From contig JASKMD010000031.1 of assembly GCA_030144725.1 (NCBI GenBank), positions 141,501-205,500 of the forward strand: a stretch of 64,000 nt of DNA, given 5' to 3'. The translations under genes and the position numbers were made by a program. This DNA is from Haematococcus lacustris (lineage: Eukaryota; Chlorophyta; Chlorophyceae; Chlamydomonadales; Haematococcaceae). The notes below the pieces were generated by a model. It was not told where the DNA came from, did no database searches, and saw only the letters and a list, made by a program, of their open reading frames with translations. Positions 41,585 to 52,316 of the stretch are shown piece after piece (positions within the stretch are counted from its first letter, which is position 1; each line of letters starts with the position of its first letter).

Positions 41585-41836
41585 AAGAAGGTGACACCAC
41601 ACACCATCACCATCATCATCACCATCATCATCTCCATCACCATCATCACCACCCACACCCACACCATCACCCACACCATTACCCACATCATCACGCACAC
41701 CATCACGCACACCACACCACACCACACCACACCACACCACACCACACCACACCACACCACACCACACCACACCACACCACACCACACCACACCACACCAC
41801 ACCACACCACACCACACCACACCACACCACACCATG
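41585..41836. repeat. CAT/CAC repeat followed by pure ACCAC pentanucleotide
   Basis: Irregular ATCACC sequence to about 41705, then about 26 near-perfect ACCAC units. Confidence 0.9.
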
Positions 41837-42468
41837 GTGACAACACAACATCGCAAGAACCTCCTCTTAGGTGCTCCCGCTATCATTCACCCACCACACT
41901 ACCATTGACTCTCACCTACCATTGACTCTCACCTACCACTCCTATGCCATGTCGCACAACAAGCACGGGCTGACAACCAACCAAGTGCTCAGCTACCCCT
42001 TGTGAGAGGGATGGGACGGGTCATTGTGGTGTGTGGCCTTGGCATGGCCAGGGTGGGCTGGGTGGGCTACTACTCCAAACTGCCCGCTCCATGTTGCCCG
42101 CTCCAGGTTGCTACGCCAAGGGTAGGGTAGGGAGAGGGCTGCAACGTGTGTCGTGGGGTGGGGGCTGGGAAAGGGGGGAGGTAGGTGGGGAGGCAGACTT
42201 GGAGGTGGTGGGACAGGGTAGGGAAGGGGGAAGGGGCAAGGGGGAAAAGGGGGAAGGGGGAAGGAGGAAGGGGGGAAGGGGGGAGGACTGACCGTGGGAC
42301 CTGCAGTAAACAAGGGGCATCTTTGCGGTTAGGCTGGGCAGCGGACCACTCATGTGCTAGGGCTGGCCACTCACAGTTTGCTAGCGCCTCTTCCATACCT
42401 ACTTGGCATCGCCTCCATGGCTGCCGCTCCTGGCTGCTCCTGCGCTCCATGCACCTGCTTCTTGTGGT
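41837..42468 (-). other. Splice-like module tract
   Basis: Related to 28665-29100: Pro-rich minus-strand translation, a relic of the GCTCCAGGCTGCCC repeat at about 42070-42120 and an acceptor-like GACCTGCAGTAAAC at 42298-42311. No domain recognised. Confidence 0.35.
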
Positions 42469-43466
42469 AGGCTGGGCTAGGCTGGGCTGGGCTGGGCTGG
42501 GCTGGGCTGGGCTGGGCTGGGCTGGGCTGGGCTGGGCTGGGCTGGGCTGGGCTGGGCTGGGCTGGGCTGGGCTGGGCTGGGCTGGGCTGGGCTGGGCTGG
42601 GCTGGGCTGGGCTGGGCTGGGCTGGGCTGGGCTGGGCTGGGCTGGGCTGGGCTGGGCGGGGCTGGGCTGGGCTGGGCTGGGCGGGGCGGGGCGGGGCGGG
42701 GCGGGGCGGGGCGGGGCGGGGCGGGGCGGGGCGGGGCGGGGCGGGGCGGGGCGGGGCGGGGCGGGGCGGGGCGGGGCGGGGCGGGGCGGGGCGGGGCGGG
42801 GCGGGGCGGGGCGGGGCGGGGCGGGGCGGGGCGGGGCGGGGCGGGGCGGGGCGGGGCGGGGCGGGGCGGGGCGGGGCGGGGCGGGGCGGGGCGGGGCGGG
42901 GCGGGGCGGGGCGGGGCGGGGCGGGGCGGGGCGGGGCGGGGCGGGGCGGGGCGGGGCGGGGCGGGGCGGGGCGGGGCGGGGCGGGGCGGGGCGGGGAGGG
43001 GAGGGGAGGGGAGGGGAGGGGAGGGGAGGGGAGGGGAGGGGAGGGGAGGGGAGGGGAGGGGAGGGGAGGGGAGGGGAGGGGAGGGGAGGGGAGGGGAGGG
43101 GAGGGGAGGGGAGGGGAGGGGAGGGGAGGGGAGGGGAGGGGAGGGGAGGGGAGGGGAGGGGAGGGGAGGGGAGGGGAGGGGAGGGGAGGGGAGGGGAGGG
43201 GAGGGGAGGGGAGGGGAGGGGAGGGGAGGGGAGGGGAGGGGAGGGGAGGGGAGGGGAGGGGAGGGGAGGGGAGGGGAGGGGAGGGGAGGGGAGGGGAGGG
43301 GAGGGGAGGGGAGGGGAGGGGAGGGGAGGGGAGGGGAGGGGAGGGGAGGGGAGGGGAGGGGAGGGGAGGGGAGGGGAGGGGAGGGGAGGGAGGGAGGGAG
43401 GGAGGGAGGGAGGGAGGGAGGGAGGGAGGGAGGGAGGGAGGGAGGGAGGGAGGGAGGGAGGGAGGG
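42469..43466. repeat. 1-kb G-rich array with sequential unit switching
   Basis: GGGCT units to about 42680, GGGGC to about 42995, GGGGA to about 43387, then tetranucleotide GGGA to 43466. Transitions are sharp except for a mixed zone at 42656-42681. G-runs on one strand throughout. Confidence 0.95.
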
Positions 43467-44374
43467 TCCCTCAGACCTGCAGCAAACTCCGTTAGACCTG
43501 CAGCAAACACAGGACATGCTAGCTGGCAAGGCTGTGTAGGCTAAGTAATGAGGGCCACTGAGGGGCGGAAGGCGGCCACTCACCACTTGCTCCATGCTTC
43601 TTGCTTTGTGCTCACCTCCATGTTCCATCCTCATTGGCTTGTACCTTGGTCTTACCTTTGTAGTGGAACGAGCTGCAATGGGGAGGGTACGTGGTGGTGA
43701 AAGTGGGGGAGGGAGGGGATGTGAAGGCGGACCTGCGGCAAGAAGGTATAGAAGGAATGTTGTAAGTCAGTCAGTGCTATTGTGAGGTGTTGCGTTGCGT
43801 TGCATTGCAGTGCACTGCGAGGTGTTGCGTTGCGTTAAATGTTGCGTTGCGTTGCATTAAATTGCGTTGCGTTGAGTTGTACTATGTTGCGATCTTGAGG
43901 CTGGCTGCTACGTCTGCGAGGCCTGCAAGGCAAGCCGCTAGCTGCATGCGAGGGTGGCTGCGAAGTACTGTGCTGCGTGTCTGCAAACTTGGCTGGGAGG
44001 TTGGCCGCTAGTGGAGCTTGGCTGCAATGTGGCTGCCTGGCTGCGATGTGGCAAGCGAGAGTGGCTGTCTGGCTGCGATGTTTCTGCGGGAAAAGGCTGG
44101 CTGCATAGCTTGGTTCCTGGCTGCTCCTGGCTGCTAATGCGAGCTTGACGGGGCAGCCTGATGGCATTCGCGATTCACTTGCTTCCTTCGCAGTTCCTTT
44201 GCGAGAACTTCATGCAACCCTCCATGCAGCCGGATTATTTTGGACCCTGTGGGCATACCGTGTTATAGAGATAGGCTGGGGTGATAGGGCAGCGGCAGCA
44301 GTGCATGCAGCATGGTTGCAGCGTGCCGCTGGTTGTGACAGACACTGATGGTGACTTCAATATGTGGCCCGGAT
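43467..44374. other. Noncoding tract with two adjacent acceptor-like motifs and GTTGC repeats
   Basis: AGACCTGCAGCAAAC twice (43474-43487, 43494-43508), a donor-like CACTCACC near 43577, degenerate GTTGC repeats at about 43790-43880, then the block shared with 39451-40204. Confidence 0.45.
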
Positions 44375-45205
44375 GCCAGGACCCTGTGGTGTGGTGCCAG
44401 GACCCTGTGGTGTGGTGCCAGGACCCTGTGGTGTGGTGCCAGGACCCTGTGGTCTCAGGACCCTGTGGTGAGGTGCCAGGACCCTGTGGTGCCAGGACCC
44501 TGTGGTGTGGTGCCAGGACCCTGTGGTGTGGTGCCAGGACCCTGTGGTGAGGTGCCAGGACCCTGTGGTTCAGGACCCTGTGGTGGGGCCAGGACCCTGT
44601 AGGCCAGGACCCTGTGGTGTGGTGCCAGGACCCTGTGGTGTGGTGCCAGGACCCTGTGTGCCAGGACCCTGTGGTGGGCCGACCCTGGTGCCAGGACCCT
44701 GTGGTGTGGTCCAGGACCCTGTGGTGAGGTGCCAGGACCCTGTGGTGCCAGGACCCTGTGGTGAGGTGCCAGGACCCTGTGGTGTGGTGCCAGGACCCTG
44801 TGGGTGGGCCAGGACCCTGTGGTGAGGTGCCAGGACCCGTGGTGGTGCCAGGACCCTGTGGTGTGGTGCCAGGACCCTGTGGTGAGGTGCCAGGACCCTG
44901 TGGTGCCAGGACCCTGTGGTGAGGTGCCAGGACCCTGTGGGCCAGGACCCTGTAGGTGGGTGCCGCAGGACCCTGTGGTGTGGTGCCAGGACCCTGTGGT
45001 GCCGACCCTGTGGTGTGGTGCCAGGACCCTGTGTGCCAGAACCCTGTGGTCAGGTGCCAGGACCCTGTGGTGTGGTGCAGGACCCTGTGGTGAGGTGCCA
45101 GGACCCTGTGGTAGCCAGGACCCTGTGGTGTGGTGCCAGGACCCTGTGAGCCAGAACCCTGTGGTGTGGTGCCAGGACCCTGTGTGGAAAGGCACTCATC
45201 GTAGG
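44375..45205. repeat. CCAGGACCCTGTGG minisatellite, array 2
   Basis: About 40 units, less regular than array 1, with the same entry block (GGTGACTTCAATATGTGG) and the same exit (GGAAAGGCACTCATCGTAGG). Confidence 0.92.
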
Positions 45206-46230
45206 ACCCTGTACAGGGTCCTGGCACACATGGTCAGAAGCATCCAAACGGGGTCAACAGGACCAACCACAAGCTATGTAGGAATCCTAACAGGGTTCTA
45301 TCACATAGGGATGCAAGGAATGATTAAAACATCTACACTCATAAGGTACACAGGACCCTGTACAGGGTCGGCAGGACCCTGTACAGGGTCCTACGACCAT
45401 GATGACGCTAGGAACCTGTACAGGGTCCTAGGACACGGGCCATAGCTCATCACTGGCTGGGACTTTTTGCATGCCACCTACTAGGTTGGGCAGCTGTAAC
45501 CACCCTTTACAACATCTCATACTCACATTTCATGAAAAGTCACTTTGGTCACACGGTGCCAACTCCCTTAGCCAAAATCAGGGTCACAGCCCCACACCTG
45601 GCCCAGCAACTCGACACCGAGTGAGAATTACACTTTGGCCCAAGAGAGTCTTGTCATCCTCTAGGTCACAGCAACCCACATACCAAGTTTCAGACCTCAA
45701 CTCTCAGGTTTTTCAAGCCAGCCAGGCCTTAATTTGCACGAGTGAAGGAAGGGGGGAAGAGGTTGCGATGGGGAGGGGAGAGGGTGGTTGCGATGGGGAG
45801 GGGTAAGGGGAGGTGGTGGAAAAGCCTTGCTCCTGGCTGCTGGGTAGGGTAGGGAGGGGGCAGCCGGGTATGGGGGGACGGGGAGGGGAGGGGAGAAATA
45901 GGGGAGGTGGCGGAGTTGGAGGTGGTGGTGATAAGTTAGGGGGAAGGGGCGAGAGGCAGCAGTGACTCTGACCTGCAGTAAACACAAGGTACGTGCTTGC
46001 GATGGCAGACAGCAAGGAATGCAGGCTCACCTCGTGGGATGGGGAAGGGAATGGTAGGGTGGGGTGGGTAGTCTCAACCTGTCCGTCACGGTCAGGGAGA
46101 GGGGGGGGTGAAAAATTGTTCCGTTACTTTGCCTCCTCATGCAGCCGTCTGGCATGCTTTTGATGAGGGCTGCTGGATGAGAGGAAGTAAGAGAGGAGGG
46201 GAAGGAAAGGGAAGGGGAAAGAGACTTTGA
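45206..46230. other. Spacer with GACCCTGTACAGGGTC palindromes, then G-rich module
   Basis: Perfect 16-bp palindrome GACCCTGTACAGGGTC at about 45205, 45354 and 45376. 45440-45720 is ordinary-looking unique sequence with no gene recognised; 45720-46230 is G-rich with an acceptor-like TGACCTGCAGTAAAC at 45969-45983. Confidence 0.5.
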
Positions 46231-46244
46231 CCGTCAGACCTGCT

Positions 46245-46735
46245 CAGCCACAGCCAGCCAGTACTGCTCAGTACTGCTCAGTACTGCTCAGTCACAGCCA
46301 GCCAGCCAGTACTGGTCAGCCAGCCAGTACTGGTCAGCCAGCCAGTACAGGTCACCCAGCCAGTACTGGTCAGCCAGCCAGTACTGGTCACAGCCAGCCA
46401 GCCAGTACTGGCCACCCAGCCAGTACTGGTCAGCCAGCCAGTACTGGTCACAGCCAGCCAGCCAGTACTGGTCAGCAAGCCAGTACTGGTCACAGCCAGC
46501 CAGCCAGTACTGGTCACCCAGCCAGTACTGGTCAGCCAGCCAGTACTGGTCACAGCCAGCCAGCCAGTACTGGTCAGCCAGCCAGTACTGGTCACCCAGC
46601 CAGTATTGGTCATAGCCAGCCAGTACTGGTCACAGCCAGCCACTACTGGTCACAGCCAGCCAGTACTGGTCACAGCCAGCCAGCCAGTATTGGTCACAGC
46701 CAGCCAGTACTGGTCACAGCCAGCCAGCCAGACTC
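46245..46735. repeat. CCAGTACTGGTCACAGCCAG minisatellite (inverted relative)
   Basis: About 22 units of 20-24 bp, reverse-complement relative of 24985-25592. Confidence 0.9.
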
Positions 46736-46808
46736 TGTGTCACTTTGCAGGGGCTGGAGCTTGGACGACTACCTTCATTACATCAAGGTCGCTGGAATAT
46801 CACATTGA
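46731..46808 (+). pseudogene. GWSLDDYLHYIKVAG coding remnant, inverted copy
   Basis: Plus strand reads D-S-V-S-L-C-R then GWSLDDYLHYIKVAGISH and stop, in frame with the copies at 24840-24917 and 33484-33561. Preceded by the minisatellite, as in the other copies. Confidence 0.5.
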
Positions 46809-47136
46809 GGTCGCCTTGCATTATAAGGGAATGAGATAGAGGACGGATGGAGTGTTGAATGAGGTTGATGCTACATAGCATACTGCATAGCATGCGAAGC
46901 AGTGTACTTTGTAATGTTAGTGACAGTGATAACAAACACACGTACATAGTAATCTCAATGACATTGCTTAGTGAGTGATAGCACATGCAATGTGTTATAG
47001 CGTGTTGTCCTCTTGTTGTAGTCGGTGCCTATACAGTACCTAACCAAGGCTCCCAGCCCTGACCTCAGTCCTCAGCCCTAACCCTTCAACTATCATCCAA
47101 TTGTCTGTAAGCATACTCGCTTCATCCATAGGACTT
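46809..47136. other. Unique-looking spacer
   Basis: Lower-GC sequence with no gene, RNA or repeat that I can identify. Confidence 0.4.
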
Positions 47137-47240
47137 GACATTATTAAGGTTCGTAAAATAGACTATAAATAGACTAGATATAGTACTAGTCGAAATAGTA
47201 CTATTTTTGACTAGAATAGAGATAGACCCCGTTTCCAATG

Positions 47241-47246
47241 CAAGAG

Positions 47247-47277
<31 letters not shown>

Positions 47278-47500
47278 CCCGACGGAAGAGCCAGAGCCAG
47301 AGCCAGAGCCCAGAAATGGCTCTAACCGCCGGCCAACCGTCGGCTCTGCCGACCCCCGTTTCCAATGCAAGAGCCAAGAGCCGGAGTAAGATTCCAGATT
47401 CGGCTCTTAGATGCGCTCTTGGGAGCCTCATGCAGCCCCTCCGGCCTCTGCGGCTTGAGGGCCACGGAGCCCAGAGCCAGAGCCAGAGCCCAAAAATAAT
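47241..47500. repeat. AGAGCC hexanucleotide repeats inside hAT-3
   Basis: Short AGAGCC arrays at 47243-47330 and about 47470-47490. Their inverted counterpart GGCTCT lies at 50002-50028. Confidence 0.85.
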
Positions 47501-47503
47501 TTT

Positions 47504-47800
47504 ATGACATCGACTTGTGGCCCGCAACAGTGCTCCCAGGAGGAGTCGAAGGTGCCGTGGAACGACTCGCAAGATGAGCTCTTTGCAGAGCTTTACGCCC
47601 AGGCATTCGCCGAGGTCCAGGGCAAGACCAACGGGGACAAGATGGGTGAGCTTTTGGCTGCATACGTGAACGAGCACTCAGCGAGCCTGGGAGGCCGCAA
47701 GATGACGCCGGCTCAGGCCCTACATAGGGCCGCCTACGCCAAAGCTGGCTGCGCGGCCGTGTGGAAGTGGAACCTGGGACGCACAGGCAAGGACCTTTAG
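47504..47800 (+). CDS. Hypothetical ORF in hAT-3 (98 aa)
   Basis: ATG-to-TAG frame with protein-like composition (VPWNDSQDELFAELYAQAFA ... GGRKMTPAQALHRAAYAKAG) and no low complexity. The spacing of Trp and hydrophobic residues faintly suggests a SANT/Myb-like helical domain, but I cannot confirm it. GATGGGTGAGC inside could be a splice donor, so this may be one exon of a larger gene. Confidence 0.35.
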   Translation: MTSTCGPQQCSQEESKVPWNDSQDELFAELYAQAFAEVQGKTNGDKMGELLAAYVNEHSASLGGRKMTPAQALHRAAYAKAGCAAVWKWNLGRTGKDL

Positions 47801-48387
47801 CTAGAAAAACGAACTGAGCAGTGGGGCGAGGTTGCGGTGAGTGGCCTAGCCTAGCAGCAACCTGTGAGCACTAGCAGCAGCTGCCGGGGCAAATGCTAGC
47901 ACCCTGGTAGGCTGCAGCCTAGTGGGGCGCATGGGCTGCAGCCTGGAGGGCTGCAGCCTGGTGGGGTGCAGGTGCCTTGTGGGCAAGCAGCAACAGAAGT
48001 GTACCCAAATGCTGGTGTGCCCCAAGTGTTGCAACCCGTGACCATTGGTTGGTCAAGTAACGGTGGTGGCTTCAGTTCAGCAGGTGCTGCCGGCACTGCC
48101 CGGCATCCAAGCGGTGAAGGTGTGGGTCTTACCCATTGGGCCAATGGGGCCGCCGCTGTGGCAGCAGCTGATGCAGCGGCAGTAGCTGATGCAGCGGCTG
48201 CAAGGGGGAGCCCGCACACAGGCACGCAGGCTGCAAGTCACAGCTATCTCAGCTTGATGTTGGGTCTGGGAAGCTAGAGAGTGGGCTACAAGGATTACAT
48301 GACGACCCTCTGTATAGGTCACCCGTGGTGTAAGGCTTCTGGCCCATTTTGTCTTTTCCCCATGTAGGAGATGTGATTCGCTTCTTT

Positions 48388-49513
48388 AGGGCGCGTTTCC
48401 AATGCACGGAGAAAAGAGAAAAGAGATCGGAGAGAAAGAGAAGAGAAAGAGAGAAAGAGAAGAGAGAAAGAGATCAGCCGCCAGCCCATGTCCCTCTAAC
48501 TGCCGCAAACGGTCCGGATCTCTTCTCTCCCGTTTCCAATGCGCGGAGATAGAGACGAATAACTCTCCTAGAGTGAGCTCCATTTGATCTCTTTGTCTCC
48601 GCGAGCGTCCTCCAGGCCGACCCCCCCAGGAGAAAAAGAGATGTGACCGAGAGATGTGACCTTTTGCACCGGAGCCGCAGCGAGAGCTGGGTTAGGCTGG
48701 GCGACAGCATGTTTCTCCAGGGCATCGCTGTGATGTCCAATGTCCCGTTGCCGCTTCTGCGTCGCCACCTAAGCCGCAGATGCAGAGGACATATGCCCAG
48801 GAGATGGTCCTCGTCCGTATTGTTGCAGAGGGCGCATCAGCTGAGGGCGCATCAGCTGTTTGACGAGCACCGCAATTTCAACGCGGAGCAGTGCCATAGA
48901 GAGTTGTAGCCCCACGGAGCATACTTAGCTAGTCCCGCTAGTGCGGAGAGTGCTTGACTAGTTAGCCTGATAAGCCCCGCAGCCTGACTTGCACAACTGC
49001 ACTGACTTGCACGACTGACTTGCACGGCGCACTTTGTGCACTTGCGCCTGCGATGCTTCACGCCATCATACCTGCCACCATCCCAGCTAACGGGACAATT
49101 GCGTCCTTGTTCCCATACCATATGAAAAGATCGCCCCCAGAGCTACAGCCAACCCCCAAAGCTACAGTGAAACACCAGCCGAGCACTGTAGCTCTGCGTG
49201 TAGCTTTGGTTCGCGGGGAGGCTGCGTGTGTACATTGGCGTGTGTGCATTCTCCCTTTGCTTAACTTGTTAAACTTGTTTAACAAACCGGGTCATGCTCT
49301 ACTGCTGCCGCTACTTCCGCTGTAACCGCTGCTGCTACTGCTATCCATGTTGCTGGGCAGCTCGTGTGTAGATCAATGAAGGCGTAGGCGGCGGCTGGAA
49401 AGTGGACGTCCATGCATCTCTTATCTCTTTTCTCCGTCCATTGGAAACGCGTTTGAATTCATGCACATGGGCGGTCTCTTATCTCTTTTCTCCGTCCATT
49501 GGAAACGCGCCCT
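48388..49513. mobile_element. Inner nested TIR element, 1126 bp
   Basis: Left end AGGGCGCGTTTCCAATG, C, ACGGAGAAAAGAGA and right end its near-perfect reverse complement. An additional pair of the same termini sits just inside (48532 and 49448). No clear target duplication; no recognised protein. Confidence 0.7.
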
Positions 49514-49660
49514 TACTTATGATGATATCTTGCAATGTGCTGCTTCTTGGTGCCTTGGAGGATCTTGCTTCTAGCTAGAGGCTGAAATGCTTCCAATGAC
49601 AAGTTCTCTCTTGATGGGTTTGGTCTTCTTACAGTGTAAGTCCAGTGATCAGAGAGTGGG

Positions 49661-50047
49661 CTACAAGGAATACATGACGACCCTGCTCGCCAGCTCCCAG
49701 CCTGTTACGTTGAAGATATTGGGGTAGAATGTCTTGTAGTCTTTCCAGTAGTCGCTAAGACGATTATAGCGCCTGCGCACAGCACAAGGTTCCGACATCA
49801 ACGCTAGCATCGGGCATCGGACATGTCCCCCAACATCGGCCATGCTTGTCGTGCGTCCATTTGTCAAGGCAGGCGTGGGGTGGATAGCGGAGCTGCCCTT
49901 AAGTGCGGCTGCGGGGCTGCGGGGGCTCTGGGCAACCACCTTAACGACTGGGCTCTTTCCATTGGAAACGGGGTCGCCAGAGCCCCTAAAAAGTGTGATA
50001 TAGCTCTGGCTCTGGCTCTGGCTCTGGCCCATTGGAAACGGGGTCAT
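49661..50047 (-). CDS. Hypothetical minus-strand ORF in hAT-3
   Basis: 129-codon frame. The C-terminal half (RRRYNRLSDYWKDYKTFYP, NIFNVTGWELASRVV) looks protein-like; the N-terminal half is inverted-repeat sequence. A related short segment recurs near 48280-48310. Family not recognised. Confidence 0.25.
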   Translation of the reverse strand: MTPFPMGQSQSQSQSYITLFRGSGDPVSNGKSPVVKVVAQSPRSPAAALKGSSAIHPTPALTNGRTTSMADVGGHVRCPMLALMSEPCAVRRRYNRLSDYWKDYKTFYPNIFNVTGWELASRVVMYSL

Positions 50048-50755
50048 AGTCTAGTCGCTCCATGCAAAAAATCCTTGTCCTAGGCGACTGCAGAGCTATT
50101 AGCAGTTTCAACGGGAAGACTTGTTGTCATCATTGTTGCAGTTGATATGCACATGTATATAGAGTCAAAATCGAGTATATAGAGTCAAAGTCGAGTGTTG
50201 AGTCGCCGTACCATTCCAGCACTTCGCGATTCGCTAAAAAGGCAGCTCTGCGGCTGCTGCTGCTGCTGGTCCATCTGGTGTCGTGTCCGCACGCTGTCGC
50301 TTTGGCTTGCACTTGTGTTCATTTGTGGTAGACATGTTCACGCAGCTATAGGACTGGTCACAATCGCCGCAAACGGCTTTGCAAACGCTTTGTCCTTAAA
50401 ACTCATAGACCTGAAATGAGAAGCGCTTGCTCTCGAAGCTTTGTCTGCAACTGTAATGCTCCCAGCTTCCTCTTTGGCTGCGTGCCGCCCGATGGGCCAG
50501 CAGCTGCAGCCATCGGAGTTCGTCGATAAGGAAGTGGGCAATTTTTTGGCCGGCAGATCAACAGAATAGCAACTGATACTGACTGCTCTTAAGACTAGCA
50601 CGACGTGTCTGGTGAGCTAATGTACGCCCCGTTGCGACTGAAACGAGCTGATTTGGTGACGAAATAGTCGACTAGTCTACACTATTTACTATCTCTAGTC
50701 TATACTATTTACTACATGGACATAGAGATGTCTATTTGGGAACCTTAGACATTAT

Positions 50756-51244
50756 AGAGAAATGTTAACCCATTACAAGCGCACATGATAGCGCACATCG
50801 ACTGGACATCGCACGTCAGAAAGACTTGGCAGTATGGAGAGTTGTCAACCCATCACAAGCGCACATTGTAGCGCACATCGACTGGACATCGCACATCGCA
50901 CATCGACGTAGACAGCCGTTGGGGAGCTTACAGCGAAGCGCTAAGACCAGCGATGCAAGTATTACATATGGGAAGGCTTGAATGTGATATGCGGAAACTT
51001 TGATATCTCCATGCCCTAACTCTGCCAAAGCTGACAACCAGTACTGGATGCCAACCAGTACTGGTTGAGGTCCGCTACCGGTTAGCAACCAGTACTGGAT
51101 CTCAACCAGTACTGGTTGCCCTCACAGAAGTGCATGATAGTCAAACGATCAAATCTCGCCAGCCACTTGGAGTTGATTTTTTTTTCAAGTGCGTTGGCTT
51201 GCCAATGGGAAACTTAAGACTTCTATCAGAAAAAAGTACCCTTA
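50756..51244. other. Spacer with short duplications and CCAGTACTGG copies
   Basis: Imperfect duplicate of an approximately 45-bp segment (CAAGCGCACAT...ATAGCGCACATCGACTGG) at about 50775 and 50855, then four AACCAGTACTGG copies at 51036-51117. No gene seen. Confidence 0.55.
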
Positions 51245-51269
51245 GGTGGAACTTATAATGCGATCTTTT

Positions 51270-52313
51270 CTACTAGTGACATTGTTAATGAACAGCCGGG
51301 TGAAGGCCATGGCATTCATGGCCTCCTTGCATGGCACAAAGTGCACCATCTTGCTCAGGCGGTCAACAATGACACAGATGGCATCATAGCCGTGGGTCAG
51401 GCGTTCCCAACTACCTGAAAACCACCCCCCTGTGATACGAAGCCTGTATCTCCGCAGCCACTCAGTCAAAAATATATGTAAACAGTGCTTTGAACAGAGG
51501 AGACTCATAGCTACGAGATGGCAGACGCAGCAAAAACTTTCTCGGTCTCAGCGGTGCTCAGTGCCTGTCCAAAGATACACATTTGAATTCATGCGATTTC
51601 GCCCCATGCGAGGCGCGCCGCTCTAGCACGCTTCGCCACACTGCTGTGAGTGGCACCTGCAACGCGCAGCAGCAGTCGGAACATGTTTTGCCTTTGGCAT
51701 GTGGACCTTGTGACCAAGCTGCCTACTAGGACCCACGCCCCAGACGGCGTGGGTCCTAGTAGGCAGCTTGGTCACAAGGTCCATAGACACATGTTCCCAC
51801 CGATACCCTAGGACAGTTAGGGGTCTCAACAGACCACCCGGCTTAGAGTTGGAGGACTTATCGCGTTGACACGCATCACATGTCCCTCACATCGGCAGTG
51901 TTCCACCAGAATACACGTGTGACACGCTCAAGGGTTTTGGTCATTCCCACATGGCCAGCATAAGCAGCATCATGCATCTCATGCAAGATGTGTTCACGCA
52001 GTTCAGGCACACTGGGGACCACCACTAAGTCCTTACCAGAGATCCGCCAGAGACCATCAGTGTCCTGGTACATTCCAGAATGATCAGCTTTGGCAGTAAA
52101 CGCAGGGTCCTGCTGGTATCCAAGGTTCAATTGATCAGAAAGTCCCATAAGAGCAGCTGGAGCCGCAGGATACTGCGCTGTCTCAGTCTGTGTAACAGGG
52201 GTTTCAGACCCTATCGGGTCCAACATGGCTTCAACACACGTGGTATCTTTCTCAAATTGTGACAGAGCAAGGGGGAATTTCGCACTGATGGCAGCCGGCA
52301 CTGATGGCAGCAT
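51270..52313 (-). pseudogene. Gypsy-B integrase fragments
   Basis: From the C-terminal side: AICVIVDRLSKMVHFVPCKE (51270-51410), unrelated sequence, YRWEHVSMDLVTKLPTRTH (about 51745-51830), and the zinc-finger part HILHEMHDAAYAGHVGMTKT (51876-52313). The order is that of a Ty3/Gypsy integrase on the minus strand, broken by an inversion foldback and an insertion. Confidence 0.82.
51702..51783. repeat. Perfect 38-bp inverted repeat with 6-nt loop
   Basis: Arms 51702-51739 and 51746-51783 are exact reverse complements around CCAGAC. The right arm is native integrase coding sequence (minus-strand DLVTKLPTRTH), and the left arm is its inverted copy. Confidence 0.95.
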
Positions 52314-52316
52314 ATA

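Larger units (their letters stand above)
47145..50747. mobile_element. hAT-type composite element hAT-3, 3603 bp
   Basis: Ends TAAGGTTCGTAAAATAGAC and ...GTCTATTTGGGAACCTTA, flanked by an exact 8-bp duplication GACATTAT (47137-47144, 50748-50755). Subterminal TAGTC/ATAGACTA motifs recur at both ends. Inside are four forward copies of GTTTCCAATG in the left half and four reverse copies in the right half, forming nested inverted pairs. No hAT transposase recognised inside. Confidence 0.82.

Noticed and set aside
41700..41836. Telomere-type repeat
   Set aside because: The unit is ACCAC, unlike TTTTAGGG or TTTAGGG expected in green algae; no telomeric array elsewhere in the window.
42185..43634. 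Long Gly/Ala/Arg or Pro/Ser frames on both strands
   Set aside because: Products of the pentanucleotide arrays, not genes.
45440..45720. Possible host gene in unique-looking sequence
   Set aside because: The open frame of 111 codons has no recognisable domain and ends in low-complexity sequence.
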